NCBI GenBank assembly: GCA_009774255.1
Contig: VSNK01000109.1
Span: 1-16,691 of the forward strand
Reading direction: 5' to 3'
Length of the DNA: 16,691 nucleotides
From: Faecalicatena sp.
Lineage (GTDB): Bacteria > Bacillota > Clostridia > Lachnospirales > Lachnospiraceae
The notes under the pieces are model-generated. The model had not been told where the DNA came from. It saw only the letters and a list, made by a program, of their open reading frames with translations, and searched no databases. A program made the translations under genes and the position numbers. Positions within the stretch are counted from its first letter, which is position 1; every line of letters starts with the position of its first letter. Of this stretch, positions 1-7,112 are shown in pieces.

Positions 1-177
1 ATCAATATCTGCAACGCACTGAAAATCTCCCCTGATTATCTGCTGCGGGATGCGCTGGAAGATAATGAGGTCAGCAAGATACGGGAGCTGGCAGAGCTGT
101 GGGAAAGCACGTCGCCCAGCCAGCAGGAAATCGCCGTTGCCATGATTCGGGCGGTATTGGAGCGCAGGGAAGGTTAG
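1..177 (+). CDS. C-terminal part of an XRE-family transcriptional regulator (5' end outside the window)
   Basis: The frame is open from base 1 to a TAG at 175-177 and gives 58 residues. It begins within INICNALKISPDYLL, which is the typical last helix and exit of a Cro/C1 helix-turn-helix domain (cf. ICNALNISPDYLL in many Firmicute repressors). A helical tail rich in Glu, Leu and Ala follows and could be an oligomerisation segment. Family knowledge suggests a DNA-binding repressor that controls the mobile element or a neighbouring cargo gene. The DNA-contacting helices are outside the window, so the operator cannot be inferred. The gene converges on tnpV, and a strong hairpin lies directly after its stop. 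The HTH tail is clear; the role is inference. Confidence 0.75.
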   Translation: MNICNALKISPDYLLRDALEDNEVSKIRELAELWESTSPSQQEIAVAMIRAVLERREG

Positions 178-208
178 AAAGACCAGCCGGGTAGTCGGCT
201 GGTCTTTC
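177..208. terminator. Bidirectional hairpin terminator between converging genes
   Basis: A perfect inverted repeat, GAAAGACCAGCCG and its complement, forms a 13-bp stem (177-189 with 196-208) around a 6-nt loop. It starts on the last base of the regulator's stop codon and lies between the two converging genes. The T-run after the stem is short on both strands, so the A-start/T-end of the stem supplies most of the U-tract. It probably stops transcription from both sides. Confidence 0.75.
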
Positions 209-217
209 CACATCCAA

Positions 218-595
218 TCAAATATAAATCAACTCACTGTTTATGATTTCCTCTGCCCGGTTGCGGATATTGTTCATCCGGCCTACCCATTCAAGCTGGT
301 TCCGGGCTTTCAGTTCCTCGGTCACTCCTTCGGCGGCTTTCATCTGCTCAATGATTAAGTTAAGCCGTTCTTCCGCCTGCTCGTTCAGGTCGGCAAGGTA
401 TGTCCATAATGTCCCGGTCAAAATAAGGGAACTGTACCGTGCCGGATGCTCCTGTTTGAGATATTCCCGGTGCAGCCTCCCATAGCGTCCGATGGGGCGG
501 TTCTCCTCCGGCAGCTTCAAGTCCGGGATATAGTAATCACCTGCCAGAATATAATCAATGCCGTTCTCTGTGATTCTTTCTTTCAGTTTTTCCAT
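218..595 (-). CDS. tnpV: TnpV-like transposon-encoded protein
   Basis: This 125-residue protein begins MEKLKERITENGIDYIL and contains PIGRYGRLHREYL, LWTYLADLNEQAEERL and the end WVGRMNNIRNRAEEII. I recognise this as the TnpV family, known from Tn4451-type mobilizable elements and common in Clostridia ICEs, where it has been compared with excisionases; its biochemical role is not settled. The reading frame stays open further upstream, but the start at 595 is chosen because AGGAGGGAACGATAATG gives a strong ribosome binding site at good spacing. The first 41 bases lie inside the end of the upstream HTH gene, so the two are probably co-transcribed and translationally coupled. No truncation is visible. 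The family call is firm, the function uncertain. Confidence 0.85.
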   Translation of the reverse strand: MEKLKERITENGIDYILAGDYYIPDLKLPEENRPIGRYGRLHREYLKQEHPARYSSLILTGTLWTYLADLNEQAEERLNLIIEQMKAAEGVTEELKARNQLEWVGRMNNIRNRAEEIINSELIYI

Positions 596-827
596 TATCG
601 TTCCCTCCTGTGGCGGAAGGCTCGTCACTGGCCAGCTCAATCACGTCCATAATGCCACAATCCAGTGTTTCACAAATACGGGCAAGTGTGTCCATGCTGA
701 TATGTTTCCCTTCTTTGCCCATGTTGGCTATCATATTTGTGGTCAGGCCAGCGGCAAGCCTTAAATCCTCTTTCCTCATGTTGCGCTCTATCAGTGTGTG
801 CCAGAGCGGTTTGTAGCTGATGTGCAT
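555..827 (-). CDS. Small Cro/C1-type helix-turn-helix regulator
   Basis: This 90-residue protein has an N-terminal HTH domain at about residues 1-68. Typical pieces are KPLWHTLIERNMRKEDLRLA (helices 1-2), GLTTNMIANMGKEGKHIS (recognition helix region) and LARICETLDCGIMDVIEL (last helices). This is the compact HTH_26/XRE type found in many Firmicute mobile elements. A charged tail with several Lys, Arg and Asn follows. The ATG at 827 is preceded by GGGAG at suitable distance. A promoter and a palindrome lie just upstream, so autoregulation is plausible. The gene overlaps tnpV and points away from the conjugation genes. Its target is unknown; it may govern the divergent region to its right or the tnpV cassette only. 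Confidence 0.85.
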   Translation of the reverse strand: MHISYKPLWHTLIERNMRKEDLRLAAGLTTNMIANMGKEGKHISMDTLARICETLDCGIMDVIELASDEPSATGGNDNGKTERKNHRERH

Positions 828-853
828 TTTTCTCCCTGCCTTTCTGCCCCGGA

Positions 854-897
854 TGGGCGTTTACACCCATTATATCAGGATTCTTGCTAACTCACAA
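854..897 (-). promoter_or_regulatory. Promoter of the HTH/tnpV cassette, with overlapping palindrome
   Basis: On the minus strand the sequence reads TTGTGA, 17 bases, TATAAT (897 down to 869): a perfect -10 box with optimal spacing. Directly downstream, touching the -10 box, is the palindrome TGGGTGTAAACGCCCA (854-869), with 7-base arms, one mismatch and a 2-base centre. A repressor bound there would block polymerase, so it is a candidate operator for the HTH protein it precedes. The promoter is well supported; the operator role is inference. Confidence 0.7.
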
Positions 898-1002
898 ATA
901 TTTCTTGACGGTATCGCCGGTTCCGTCTGGATTGTGCTTTTCCTTTCCTCTTTTGATTACCTCTAATTAGCCATGACCTGGATAACAAAGGGAGGTGGAT
1001 AT

Positions 1003-1203
1003 ATGGAGAACCATATGTATCGGAGGAATATCAGACCGGGAAGCCGGGTAAAAATCATTTTAAAGAAGGATCAGAAATCAGGTAAGCTGACAGAGGGGTA
1101 CGTGGACAGGATACTTACTAACCGGCCGGTTCATACCAGAGGTATCAAGGTCATGTTAAAGGATGGGCAGGTAGGCAGGGTACAGCAGATACTGGAGTCA
1201 TGA
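1003..1203 (+). CDS. ywbE: YwbE family protein (DUF2196)
   Basis: This is a 66-residue basic protein. RRNIRPGSRVKIILKKDQ, followed by SGKLTEGYVDRILTN, HTRGIKVMLKDGQVGRVQ and an Ile/Leu end, matches the YwbE family closely across its whole usual length (about 60-70 residues). The family is widespread, small, and probably a beta-barrel nucleic-acid-binding type by its pattern; its function is not established. The frame is open 10 codons upstream, but GGGAGGTGG just before the ATG at 1003 decides the start. It stands alone between the leftward regulatory cassette and the structured leader of the methyltransferase gene. YwbE is normally a chromosomal gene, so its position here is unusual; it may be a boundary gene or a captured one. 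Confidence 0.85.
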   Translation: MENHMYRRNIRPGSRVKIILKKDQKSGKLTEGYVDRILTNRPVHTRGIKVMLKDGQVGRVQQILES

Positions 1204-1238
1204 AACAATGACAAAGAGAATCTAAACAGAAAAAAGAA

Positions 1239-1267
1239 TTGCGGTTTCAGGGAAAGAATGGTAAACT
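1239..1267 (+). promoter_or_regulatory. Candidate promoter for the methyltransferase-helicase-clamp module
   Basis: TTGCGG, 17 bases, TAAACT. Spacing is optimal, but the matches are only 3 of 6 and 4 of 6. It lies 36 bases after the ywbE stop and upstream of a structured leader, which is where a promoter for the next gene is expected. A moderate prediction. Confidence 0.4.
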
Positions 1268-1269
1268 AG

Positions 1270-1337
1270 AACAAACCTGATTTGTTTTATTCCGAAATCT
1301 TTAGATTTGGAAAGATGGGGGAATTCCTGGAAACAGG
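1270..1337 (+). promoter_or_regulatory. Structured 5' leader with three small hairpins
   Basis: The non-coding stretch before the methyltransferase gene contains three consecutive inverted repeats: AACAAA-CCTGA-TTTGTT (1270-1286); TTCC-G-AAATC with GATTT-GGAA around TTTA (1290-1312, one bulged G); and CCTG-GAAA-CAGG (1326-1337), a GNRA-type tetraloop. An intrinsic terminator follows at 1354. Hairpins plus terminator make this look like an attenuating leader. I do not recognise a known riboswitch class in it. Confidence 0.4.
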
Positions 1338-1353
1338 TCTATGCATACAGAGT

Positions 1354-1381
1354 AAAAGGGCACCTTGCGGGGTGCTTTTTT
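1354..1381 (+). terminator. Intrinsic terminator / attenuator before the methyltransferase gene
   Basis: GCACC (1360-1364) pairs with GGTGC (1371-1375), extended by two G-U pairs and four A-T pairs that merge into a run of six T. It lies 48 bases before the methyltransferase start, with the AAAGGAGG ribosome site between. It can end transcription coming from ywbE or attenuate the leader transcript from the candidate promoter at 1239. Confidence 0.75.
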
Positions 1382-1428
1382 GTTACCCGTTTTGCGGTCA
1401 GGAAATCATATAAAAGGAGGATATTTTT

Positions 1429-2508
1429 ATGGAGCAACATGTAAAGAAACAGAATTCATTTTTTCAGACAAGAATGAATCAGGCAAAGCTTGGGGCGTAT
1501 TATACAGACCCGGCACACTGCCAATGGATTGCCGGGCTTTTGGATTTCCCAGAAAATGAGGAAGTCTGCGGCCTGGAGCCCGCTATCGGTGACGGAAATG
1601 CGATTATTACGGTCATGGGGCGCAGAAACAACGGAAACATACATATTTTCGGGGTAGAGTTAAATGAGGCCACAGCAGATATGGCAATCAATCATCCATT
1701 GATTGATGAATGTATCTACGGTAATTTTTTGACAGATGCGGTTATCACAAAAGGCGCATTTTCCTTCTGCTTTGCGAACCCGCCCTATGGGGAAGAAGAC
1801 GGGGAGAGGCTGGAATGGAGATTTTTCAACAAAATCGTGCCATGCCTGAAAGAACAGGGAATCTTTGTTTTTGTCATTCCTTATTATGTAATGGCCGAGC
1901 CTATGTTTTTAAAGGCATGGCACACGAATTTTATCACGGAATGCTGTTACCGTTTTCATGAACAGGAGTATAAAAAGTGGAAGCAGGTGGTCCTGATTGG
2001 AAGGAAAGCAGAAAAGCGGCCAATAGATGGGGAGCAGCTGGCAAAGATAAAAATGGATATCGACTCTCCGGAGAAAATCCCGCTTTTGCCGACAGGGTAT
2101 GACGGGAAGAAAATAAGAGTGCTGCCATCTAAGAAAAAAGATATAGCAGAATTTAAAAACAAAGAATTCAATGCCGAGCGTGCAAAGAGATGTCTGGGAA
2201 AGAGTGCGCTTAATGATCTGGTGAAAGAGAAGATAACACAGCAGAAATTTATTGCGGATAACCTGAGCAGGCCCCCGATCATGCCAAATGCAGGACAGAT
2301 GTATCTGATGGCAATATCCGGCGCCGGGCAGGGGCTTGTGGGTTCGGAAGCGTCCAGTGACCTGCATCTGCAGAGAGGAATGGTTACAAATGTAGAGGAA
2401 AGTGAGATGCGGATGGACGAGAATGGCAGAATGGTAGAGGCAGTTCAGCGATTTTCCAAGGTTGGCTTCCAGATTATTGAAAATAATGGAATGATACGCA
2501 GATTGTAG
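1429..2508 (+). CDS. Class I SAM-dependent DNA methyltransferase (N6-adenine type)
   Basis: This 359-residue protein carries the signature motifs of amino-methyltransferases. KLGAYYTDP (residues 20-28) is the motif X-like SAM loop, LEPAIGDGNAI (49-59) is motif I for SAM binding, and NPPYG (117-121) is catalytic motif IV, typical of adenine-N6 enzymes. Hydrophobic strands with PYY and a basic second half without an obvious specificity domain follow. It resembles the methylases of phages and conjugative elements (DUF6094-like) more than a complete restriction-modification enzyme; no restriction endonuclease is next to it. Likely roles are marking element DNA or evading host restriction. The start has an AAAGGAGG site. 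A terminator begins 4 bases after the stop, and the helicase gene follows. The enzyme class is firm; the target sequence is unknown. Confidence 0.85.
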   Translation: MEQHVKKQNSFFQTRMNQAKLGAYYTDPAHCQWIAGLLDFPENEEVCGLEPAIGDGNAIITVMGRRNNGNIHIFGVELNEATADMAINHPLIDECIYGNFLTDAVITKGAFSFCFANPPYGEEDGERLEWRFFNKIVPCLKEQGIFVFVIPYYVMAEPMFLKAWHTNFITECCYRFHEQEYKKWKQVVLIGRKAEKRPIDGEQLAKIKMDIDSPEKIPLLPTGYDGKKIRVLPSKKKDIAEFKNKEFNAERAKRCLGKSALNDLVKEKITQQKFIADNLSRPPIMPNAGQMYLMAISGAGQGLVGSEASSDLHLQRGMVTNVEESEMRMDENGRMVEAVQRFSKVGFQIIENNGMIRRL

Positions 2509-2512
2509 GGAG

Positions 2513-2535
2513 AACAGGCAGGGGCCTGTTTTTTT
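2513..2535 (+). terminator. Intrinsic terminator between methyltransferase and helicase genes
   Basis: AACAGGC (2513-2519) and GCCTGTT (2524-2530) form a 7-bp stem with loop AGGG, ending in seven T. It begins 4 bases after the methyltransferase stop codon, and the GGAGG of the next gene begins 5 bases after the U-tract. A ribosome finishing the methyltransferase would cover the 5' arm, so termination may depend on translation. Confidence 0.8.
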
Positions 2536-2553
2536 AACGAGGAGGAAAAGAAT

Positions 2554-5500
2554 TTGCATGTAACAGCAGGGAATATAATTACCCATCTATATTATGCAGT
2601 AGCGGCGGACGGCAGACTGCTGATCTTGTCAAACTTTAATGAAGATTTTATGTCTGTGGCGGGTTTATGTGCCAATATCGGCTTAGGGACGGAATCTGTT
2701 GCAATCATAGAGAATGGGAAGTATATAGAGACATTTCCGCCGGCAGCGGAGGTGGATAACTATCAAGTAAAGATACAAAACGGACGCGAGTGTCTGTACC
2801 AGGGTGTGAGCCTGTCAAGACTTATCAGTAGAGAATATCTTTTTATTGAGAAAAAGAACTGGGAAGAGCAGTTGTATGCCTATCTGATGAACCAGTTTGA
2901 ATTTCCAATCCTGCGCCGCTGGATCCCGTATGTGACAGAGGAAGCCATGGAAAAAAAGCTTTTACACATATCGGAGATGAAGGTGATCGGGGAAACAGGG
3001 CTGTTTGACGGGTATGAAATCTGGCATTCAGAAATGACAAATGAAGCGCTTCTTTCCATTCTGCAGGCGGGGCTGTCAGATAAAAAAATCCATATTTCAG
3101 AACAGGAGCAGCGGCCACTGGATTTCTCAGATATGGACGATTATTTTAACAAATACGGGCATACGCTGGTTGATAACCTGGAAAGACTGCTGAAGCCATT
3201 GACATCGATGAAGGATAAAGTGGAAGAGCTTACGTTTATCGGCAAGAGTTTATACCCACAGCAGGCGGCTGTCGTGAACGGCGCGGTTGAATGTCTGAAA
3301 AAAAAGAAATATGCATTTCTCATTGAAAGCATGGGAGCAGGCAAGACCCTTCAGGGGCTGGGGGTTGCCGAGGCTTTTTTTAACCAGGAGTATCTTAGGA
3401 AGCATTCTGAAAAGACCGTAAAGGAGGTTTATACGGACGGCAGGCTGATAAAGTTCAGGGTTATCATCATGTGTCCGGCGCATCTGGTACATAAATGGGA
3501 GGAATTTATCTATGAAGAAAGTCCTTATGCGAAGGTAGAGATTATTGAAAAGCTGTCACAGCTGACTGCGCTCAGGAAAAAGGGAAAAACTCCGGCAGGG
3601 AAAGAGTATTATATAGTCGGGAAAGACACTGGGAAATTATCCTATGCCTATATGCCGACTCCAACCCAAATAAAGGTTAAGAAGCCTAAAGTGCCTGTAT
3701 GCAGCCATTGTGAGAAGGAGTTTCCGGCTGACCTGCGGTCATCTTGTGGGTGCGGGTGCCGTAAATGGGAACTGATGGAACAAAGAGAGGCCGTAAAGGG
3801 GATGATATGTCCGAAATGCGGTGAAATACTTCTGGCTGCAGACGGATCGGGCAGTATTGATGAGACAACAGGTGAATACAGAGTCCTGATGCCGGAGAAT
3901 TTTGCCCAGCAGAACAGTGCGAATCGTTTCTGCCGGTGCTGCGGGGAGATTCTGTGGATGCCGGCCTGTGAACCGGTTGACAACAGGATTATGTATTGGA
4001 AGCCGAAGGAAAAGCCGAAGAAATGGAAGAAAATATCACACTATGCGAACCGTGCCATGAAAGGCAGAAAATCTGTATGGGTTATGAAGGGCAGAGAAAT
4101 GCTGTACAAGGAGCTCAATCAGCTTACAGACGAAGAGATAGAGGAGATGGACATCTATGGGCCAAGGCGCTTTGGACTGACACGTTATATCAAAAAGTAT
4201 CTGGCCGGGTATTTTGATCTGGCAATTTTTGATGAGGTACAGTCTTACAAGGCAGGCGGGAGCGCACAGGGATATGCGATGCACGACCTGATAAAGGCAA
4301 GCAGGAAACAGCTGGCACTGACAGGAACAATAGCAGGAGGATATGCATCGGATCTTTTTTATACGCTGTTCAGGCTGGATCCTGGAAGGATGCGGGCAAA
4401 AGGCTATCGGTACAGCAGTGCGGGAGAAAGGAGATTTGTTGAAAAATACGGAACGGTGGAAACGGTCTATGAAATCAAGGAAGGGGGGAATTACCATTCA
4501 ATGTCGCGCGGGCGGGTGATAACACCGCAGCGATGTCTGCCGGGCATATCCGTGCTGATCTTTACAGAATTTTTGCTGGACACGTCCTTGTTCCTGGATC
4601 TCTCAGACCTGAGCAGATATCTTCCGAAGCTATATGAAGATGTGGTCATCGTGCCTTTGGAGAGCCGGATATATGAGGAGTATTGCCGGGTAAGGGCATG
4701 CATGAAGGAGGAAATGAAAGAGAGGAGCGGAAAACTAATTATGGGGAGTTTTCTGCAGTTTTCTCTTTCTTATACGGATATGCCGTATAACCGCGGACCG
4801 ATACTTTCCCCGGCAACAGGGGAGATGATTGTAGAACCGGAAGACTTAAGCTGCCTGATAGAAGAGGGAAAGCTTCTTAATAAAGAGCAGAAGCTGAAAG
4901 AGATTGTAAGCAGGGAGCTTGGCGAAGGAAGAAATTGCTTTATCTACTGTGAGTATACCGGAGAACGGGAAAGATCCATATCCTATCGGCTAAAGGATGT
5001 TTTAGAACAAACCTGCGGCCTGTGCGGGTATGAGGTGGTTGTGATAGAAAGCGCATATCCCGCCGCGGTAAAAAGGGAAGAGTGGATGCACCAGAAGGCT
5101 GCGGAAGGCGCCAGGGTGTTTATCACAAATGCGAAATGTGTTTCAACCGGACTCGACTTTGCATTTGTTTATCAAGGGAAAAAATATAACTATCCGACAA
5201 TTATATTTTACCAGCTTGGGTATGACATGATTACAATCTGGCAGAGCAGCCGCAGGCATTACCGGCTGAACCAGACAGAAGAATGCAGGACATACTATCT
5301 GGTTTCAGAGAGGACCATTCAGGTGGATGCCGTTGAGCTGGTGGCGACGAAGGAGGTTGCGACCAGTTCCATACAGGGGCATTTCTCGGCGGAAGGGCTG
5401 TACACAATGGCACGCGGGATAGACCCGCGCGTAATCCTTGCGCAGTCTGTAGCGGATAAAAGCGAAAAGAAAGAGCAGGGATTAAGGAAGATGATGGATG

Positions 5501-5781
5501 TCCTGAATGAACGGAACAACCAGGGCCGGGAAACGGCCAGCTATAAAAAGATGATGGTTTTTTCTGAACTGACGGGTTTAAGCGAGGTCCCCGTCCTGGA
5601 TGACCCGTTCGGCGAATATGAAGCAGCTACGGGACGGGACATACTGGATCTGGTTTTTGCTTTCGACAATCATAATGCAGGGGAGCCGGAGGATATCACC
5701 CTTAAGCAGGAAGAAACAGTGGATTCAGAAGAGCCGGAGGATACAGAGCTGAAAGAACTTTTAGAGTTATTATTTTTTTAG
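2554..5781 (+). CDS. SNF2-family (DExQ) helicase-like ATPase with zinc-ribbon insertion
   Basis: This is a 1075-residue superfamily 2 ATPase. In order it shows: an N-terminal region of unknown fold (1-230); Walker A ESMGAGKT (K264); motif Ia IIMCPAHLVHKW; a cysteine-rich insertion (about 383-463) with CSHC, CPKC and CRCC; Walker B FDEVQ (D560-Q563), the DExQ form usual in bacterial SNF2 proteins; motif III LALTGT; motif V TGLDFAF; and motif VI QSSRRHYRLNQT (897 on). An acidic tail repeats EPED. All core helicase motifs appear intact, so ATP-driven DNA translocation or remodelling is likely. The start is TTG, chosen because GGAGG precedes it by a normal distance. The stop codon overlaps the ribosome site of the clamp gene. 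Pairing with a DNA methylase recalls phage and defence-type methylase-helicase pairs; the exact role is unknown. Confidence 0.85.
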   Translation: MHVTAGNIITHLYYAVAADGRLLILSNFNEDFMSVAGLCANIGLGTESVAIIENGKYIETFPPAAEVDNYQVKIQNGRECLYQGVSLSRLISREYLFIEKKNWEEQLYAYLMNQFEFPILRRWIPYVTEEAMEKKLLHISEMKVIGETGLFDGYEIWHSEMTNEALLSILQAGLSDKKIHISEQEQRPLDFSDMDDYFNKYGHTLVDNLERLLKPLTSMKDKVEELTFIGKSLYPQQAAVVNGAVECLKKKKYAFLIESMGAGKTLQGLGVAEAFFNQEYLRKHSEKTVKEVYTDGRLIKFRVIIMCPAHLVHKWEEFIYEESPYAKVEIIEKLSQLTALRKKGKTPAGKEYYIVGKDTGKLSYAYMPTPTQIKVKKPKVPVCSHCEKEFPADLRSSCGCGCRKWELMEQREAVKGMICPKCGEILLAADGSGSIDETTGEYRVLMPENFAQQNSANRFCRCCGEILWMPACEPVDNRIMYWKPKEKPKKWKKISHYANRAMKGRKSVWVMKGREMLYKELNQLTDEEIEEMDIYGPRRFGLTRYIKKYLAGYFDLAIFDEVQSYKAGGSAQGYAMHDLIKASRKQLALTGTIAGGYASDLFYTLFRLDPGRMRAKGYRYSSAGERRFVEKYGTVETVYEIKEGGNYHSMSRGRVITPQRCLPGISVLIFTEFLLDTSLFLDLSDLSRYLPKLYEDVVIVPLESRIYEEYCRVRACMKEEMKERSGKLIMGSFLQFSLSYTDMPYNRGPILSPATGEMIVEPEDLSCLIEEGKLLNKEQKLKEIVSRELGEGRNCFIYCEYTGERERSISYRLKDVLEQTCGLCGYEVVVIESAYPAAVKREEWMHQKAAEGARVFITNAKCVSTGLDFAFVYQGKKYNYPTIIFYQLGYDMITIWQSSRRHYRLNQTEECRTYYLVSERTIQVDAVELVATKEVATSSIQGHFSAEGLYTMARGIDPRVILAQSVADKSEKKEQGLRKMMDVLNERNNQGRETASYKKMMVFSELTGLSEVPVLDDPFGEYEAATGRDILDLVFAFDNHNAGEPEDITLKQEETVDSEEPEDTELKELLELLFF

Positions 5782-5795
5782 GAGGATAAGATATT

Positions 5796-6965
5796 ATGTT
5801 TAAAATGAAAGTACACAGCGGGGCATTTGTAGAAACCATGAGAAAGGTATCAATCGGAATACCCGTATCAGGCCAAAAAGGTGAAAGTGACGGGGTAAAG
5901 ATTGTTTTTTACAAATCGATTAAGGGAATGCCGGATATGAGCAAGGGAATCTTCCTTGCCTTTGACGGGAAGGTTCAGGCAGTGAGCTCTATGGATATCA
6001 GTAATGTAACTGCTGATGTAGAAGAAGCGGAGGTACATATCAGCGGGAAGAAAGCGCTTGCTGCTGCAAATGCGTATGCGGCGCTGGATATGGCCCTTGA
6101 AATCGAGATTGACAAGGATGTGAAGATTTCCGCGGCAGGAAATAAAGTAACCCTACCGCTTGGCCAGAAAATCGTGGCGTTAAAGCCGGATGGCCGGCTC
6201 CTGCAGGAAATTGAGATGCATACGGAGGATTTTATCAATTTCGTGAACTTTGCCTCCAGTTGCTATGGGGAAGAAAAAGGCAGCCGCGGTCTGCATTGCG
6301 TTGGAATCCGTATAGATCCGGAAAAGAAGGTCATGATAGGGGCAAGCAGCAACGGTACCCGCTGCGCTTATGCAGAATCCCAGAATGTCACGTTCCGCCC
6401 GGTTAAAAATAAAGAGGAAGGGACGGCCGACAATAAAGTCATTACTGTGGTGATAGAGGGCAAGACTTTGAGAAACGCGGTAAAGAATCTGGAGAAGAAG
6501 AAGGTGACCATAGGGATTGACGCGAAAATGCTGCGGATAAAATGCGGCAGCGATGTGGTTATGATCATGACACAGGAGATTCCGTTTCCGATGGATGCGA
6601 TACTGCAGGTGATGGACAGGACTAAGCGGGTGGGAGCGTGGAAAGCCCGGCTGACCAATGTTCTTCAGGCGCTTGCAATCTATGAAATTACAATGGAGAC
6701 ACCCTGGCTGGAGATTAAAAAGCAGGGGGAGACGCAGGTAATCCTGCAGGGAAAGGACGAGCAGTCAAATGCCGCAGTAATCTGTGCACAGGATGGGGAC
6801 ATACAGACAGTGGCAGTAAATGAAAAAGAATTCAAGAACAGCCTGTCCGTTTTTTCAAAAGAAAAGGATATTATCATAGAAACGATGTCGGATAAGATGC
6901 CGATTGTGATGCGTCAGCATGAAGATGATAAGAATAAGATTTTTCTGATGCCGGTTTCAGAATAA
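5796..6965 (+). CDS. Divergent DNA polymerase III beta sliding clamp (DnaN-like)
   Basis: The 389 residues fit the three-domain beta clamp (usual length about 370). Domain 1 opens with SGAFVETMRKVS. Domain 2 shows TEDFINFVNFASS, then LHCVGIRID and ASSNGTRCAYAES (from residue 183), which match the clamp pattern F-x-x-L-I...L-x-G-V...A-T-D-G-H-R-L-A. Domain 3 has IEGKTLRNAVKNL, the counterpart of the FPDYxxVIP segment as IPFPMDAIL, and a C-terminal FLMPVSE like the MPVRL end of true clamps. A clamp encircles DNA and tethers polymerases and repair factors. It is too divergent to be the host copy. It directly follows the helicase (GGAGG on the helicase stop), so it likely serves element replication or the helicase/methylase partners. 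The family call rests on pattern matching by eye. Confidence 0.8.
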   Translation: MFKMKVHSGAFVETMRKVSIGIPVSGQKGESDGVKIVFYKSIKGMPDMSKGIFLAFDGKVQAVSSMDISNVTADVEEAEVHISGKKALAAANAYAALDMALEIEIDKDVKISAAGNKVTLPLGQKIVALKPDGRLLQEIEMHTEDFINFVNFASSCYGEEKGSRGLHCVGIRIDPEKKVMIGASSNGTRCAYAESQNVTFRPVKNKEEGTADNKVITVVIEGKTLRNAVKNLEKKKVTIGIDAKMLRIKCGSDVVMIMTQEIPFPMDAILQVMDRTKRVGAWKARLTNVLQALAIYEITMETPWLEIKKQGETQVILQGKDEQSNAAVICAQDGDIQTVAVNEKEFKNSLSVFSKEKDIIIETMSDKMPIVMRQHEDDKNKIFLMPVSE

Positions 6966-6968
6966 GGG

Positions 6969-7001
6969 AAACGGCGTATATTATCCGTTTGTTAATTTTT
7001 T
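6969..7001 (+). terminator. Weak terminator-like hairpin after the clamp gene
   Basis: AAACGG (6969-6974) pairs with CCGTTT (6985-6990) around a 10-base loop, followed within 5 bases by a run of six T. It lies 3 bases after the clamp stop. The stem is short and AT-rich, so termination may be partial. Confidence 0.45.
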
Positions 7002-7036
7002 ACCAAAATGGGAGAATTTGTACTATATTGGGAGAA
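6999..7036 (+). promoter_or_regulatory. Possible second promoter with paired direct repeats TGGGAGAA
   Basis: TGGGAGAA occurs at 7009-7016 and again at 7029-7036, exactly 20 bases apart (about two helical turns, same DNA face). Between them lies TACTAT (7021-7026), a possible -10 box, with TTTACC 16 bases upstream as a weak -35. The repeats would be well placed as a regulator binding site. The repeat is seen directly; the promoter and operator roles are inference. Confidence 0.35.
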
Positions 7037-7083
7037 AAAGGATTCATTTGTAGATTCCTTATATTTCCGGCTATGTGCGTAGC

Positions 7084-7112
7084 TTGCAGTTATCTGCTTT
7101 TTCGTTTATGAT
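7084..7112 (+). promoter_or_regulatory. Promoter of the type IV secretion operon
   Basis: TTGCAG, 17 bases, TATGAT: 4 of 6 and 5 of 6 matches to the consensus at optimal spacing, 60 bases before the first T4SS gene. The predicted transcript start (about 7119) falls next to a tandem GGATAA-GGATAA (7115-7126) and an 8-base palindrome CACATGTG (7128-7135), either of which could bind a regulator. Confidence 0.6.

Noticed and set aside
1365..1559. 64-codon plus-strand frame crossing the terminator and the methyltransferase start
   Set aside because: It starts inside the terminator hairpin, lacks a ribosome site and continues out of frame into the methyltransferase.
1909..2586. 225-codon open frame on the minus strand
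   Set aside because: It lies almost entirely opposite the methyltransferase gene, has no ribosome site, and its protein is rich in Cys, Phe and His without recognisable motifs: a shadow of the real gene.
1429..5781. Complete restriction-modification or DISARM-type defence system
   Set aside because: There is a methylase and a helicase-like ATPase but no nuclease or other DISARM component, and the third gene is a sliding clamp; a defence role is not supported by what is visible.
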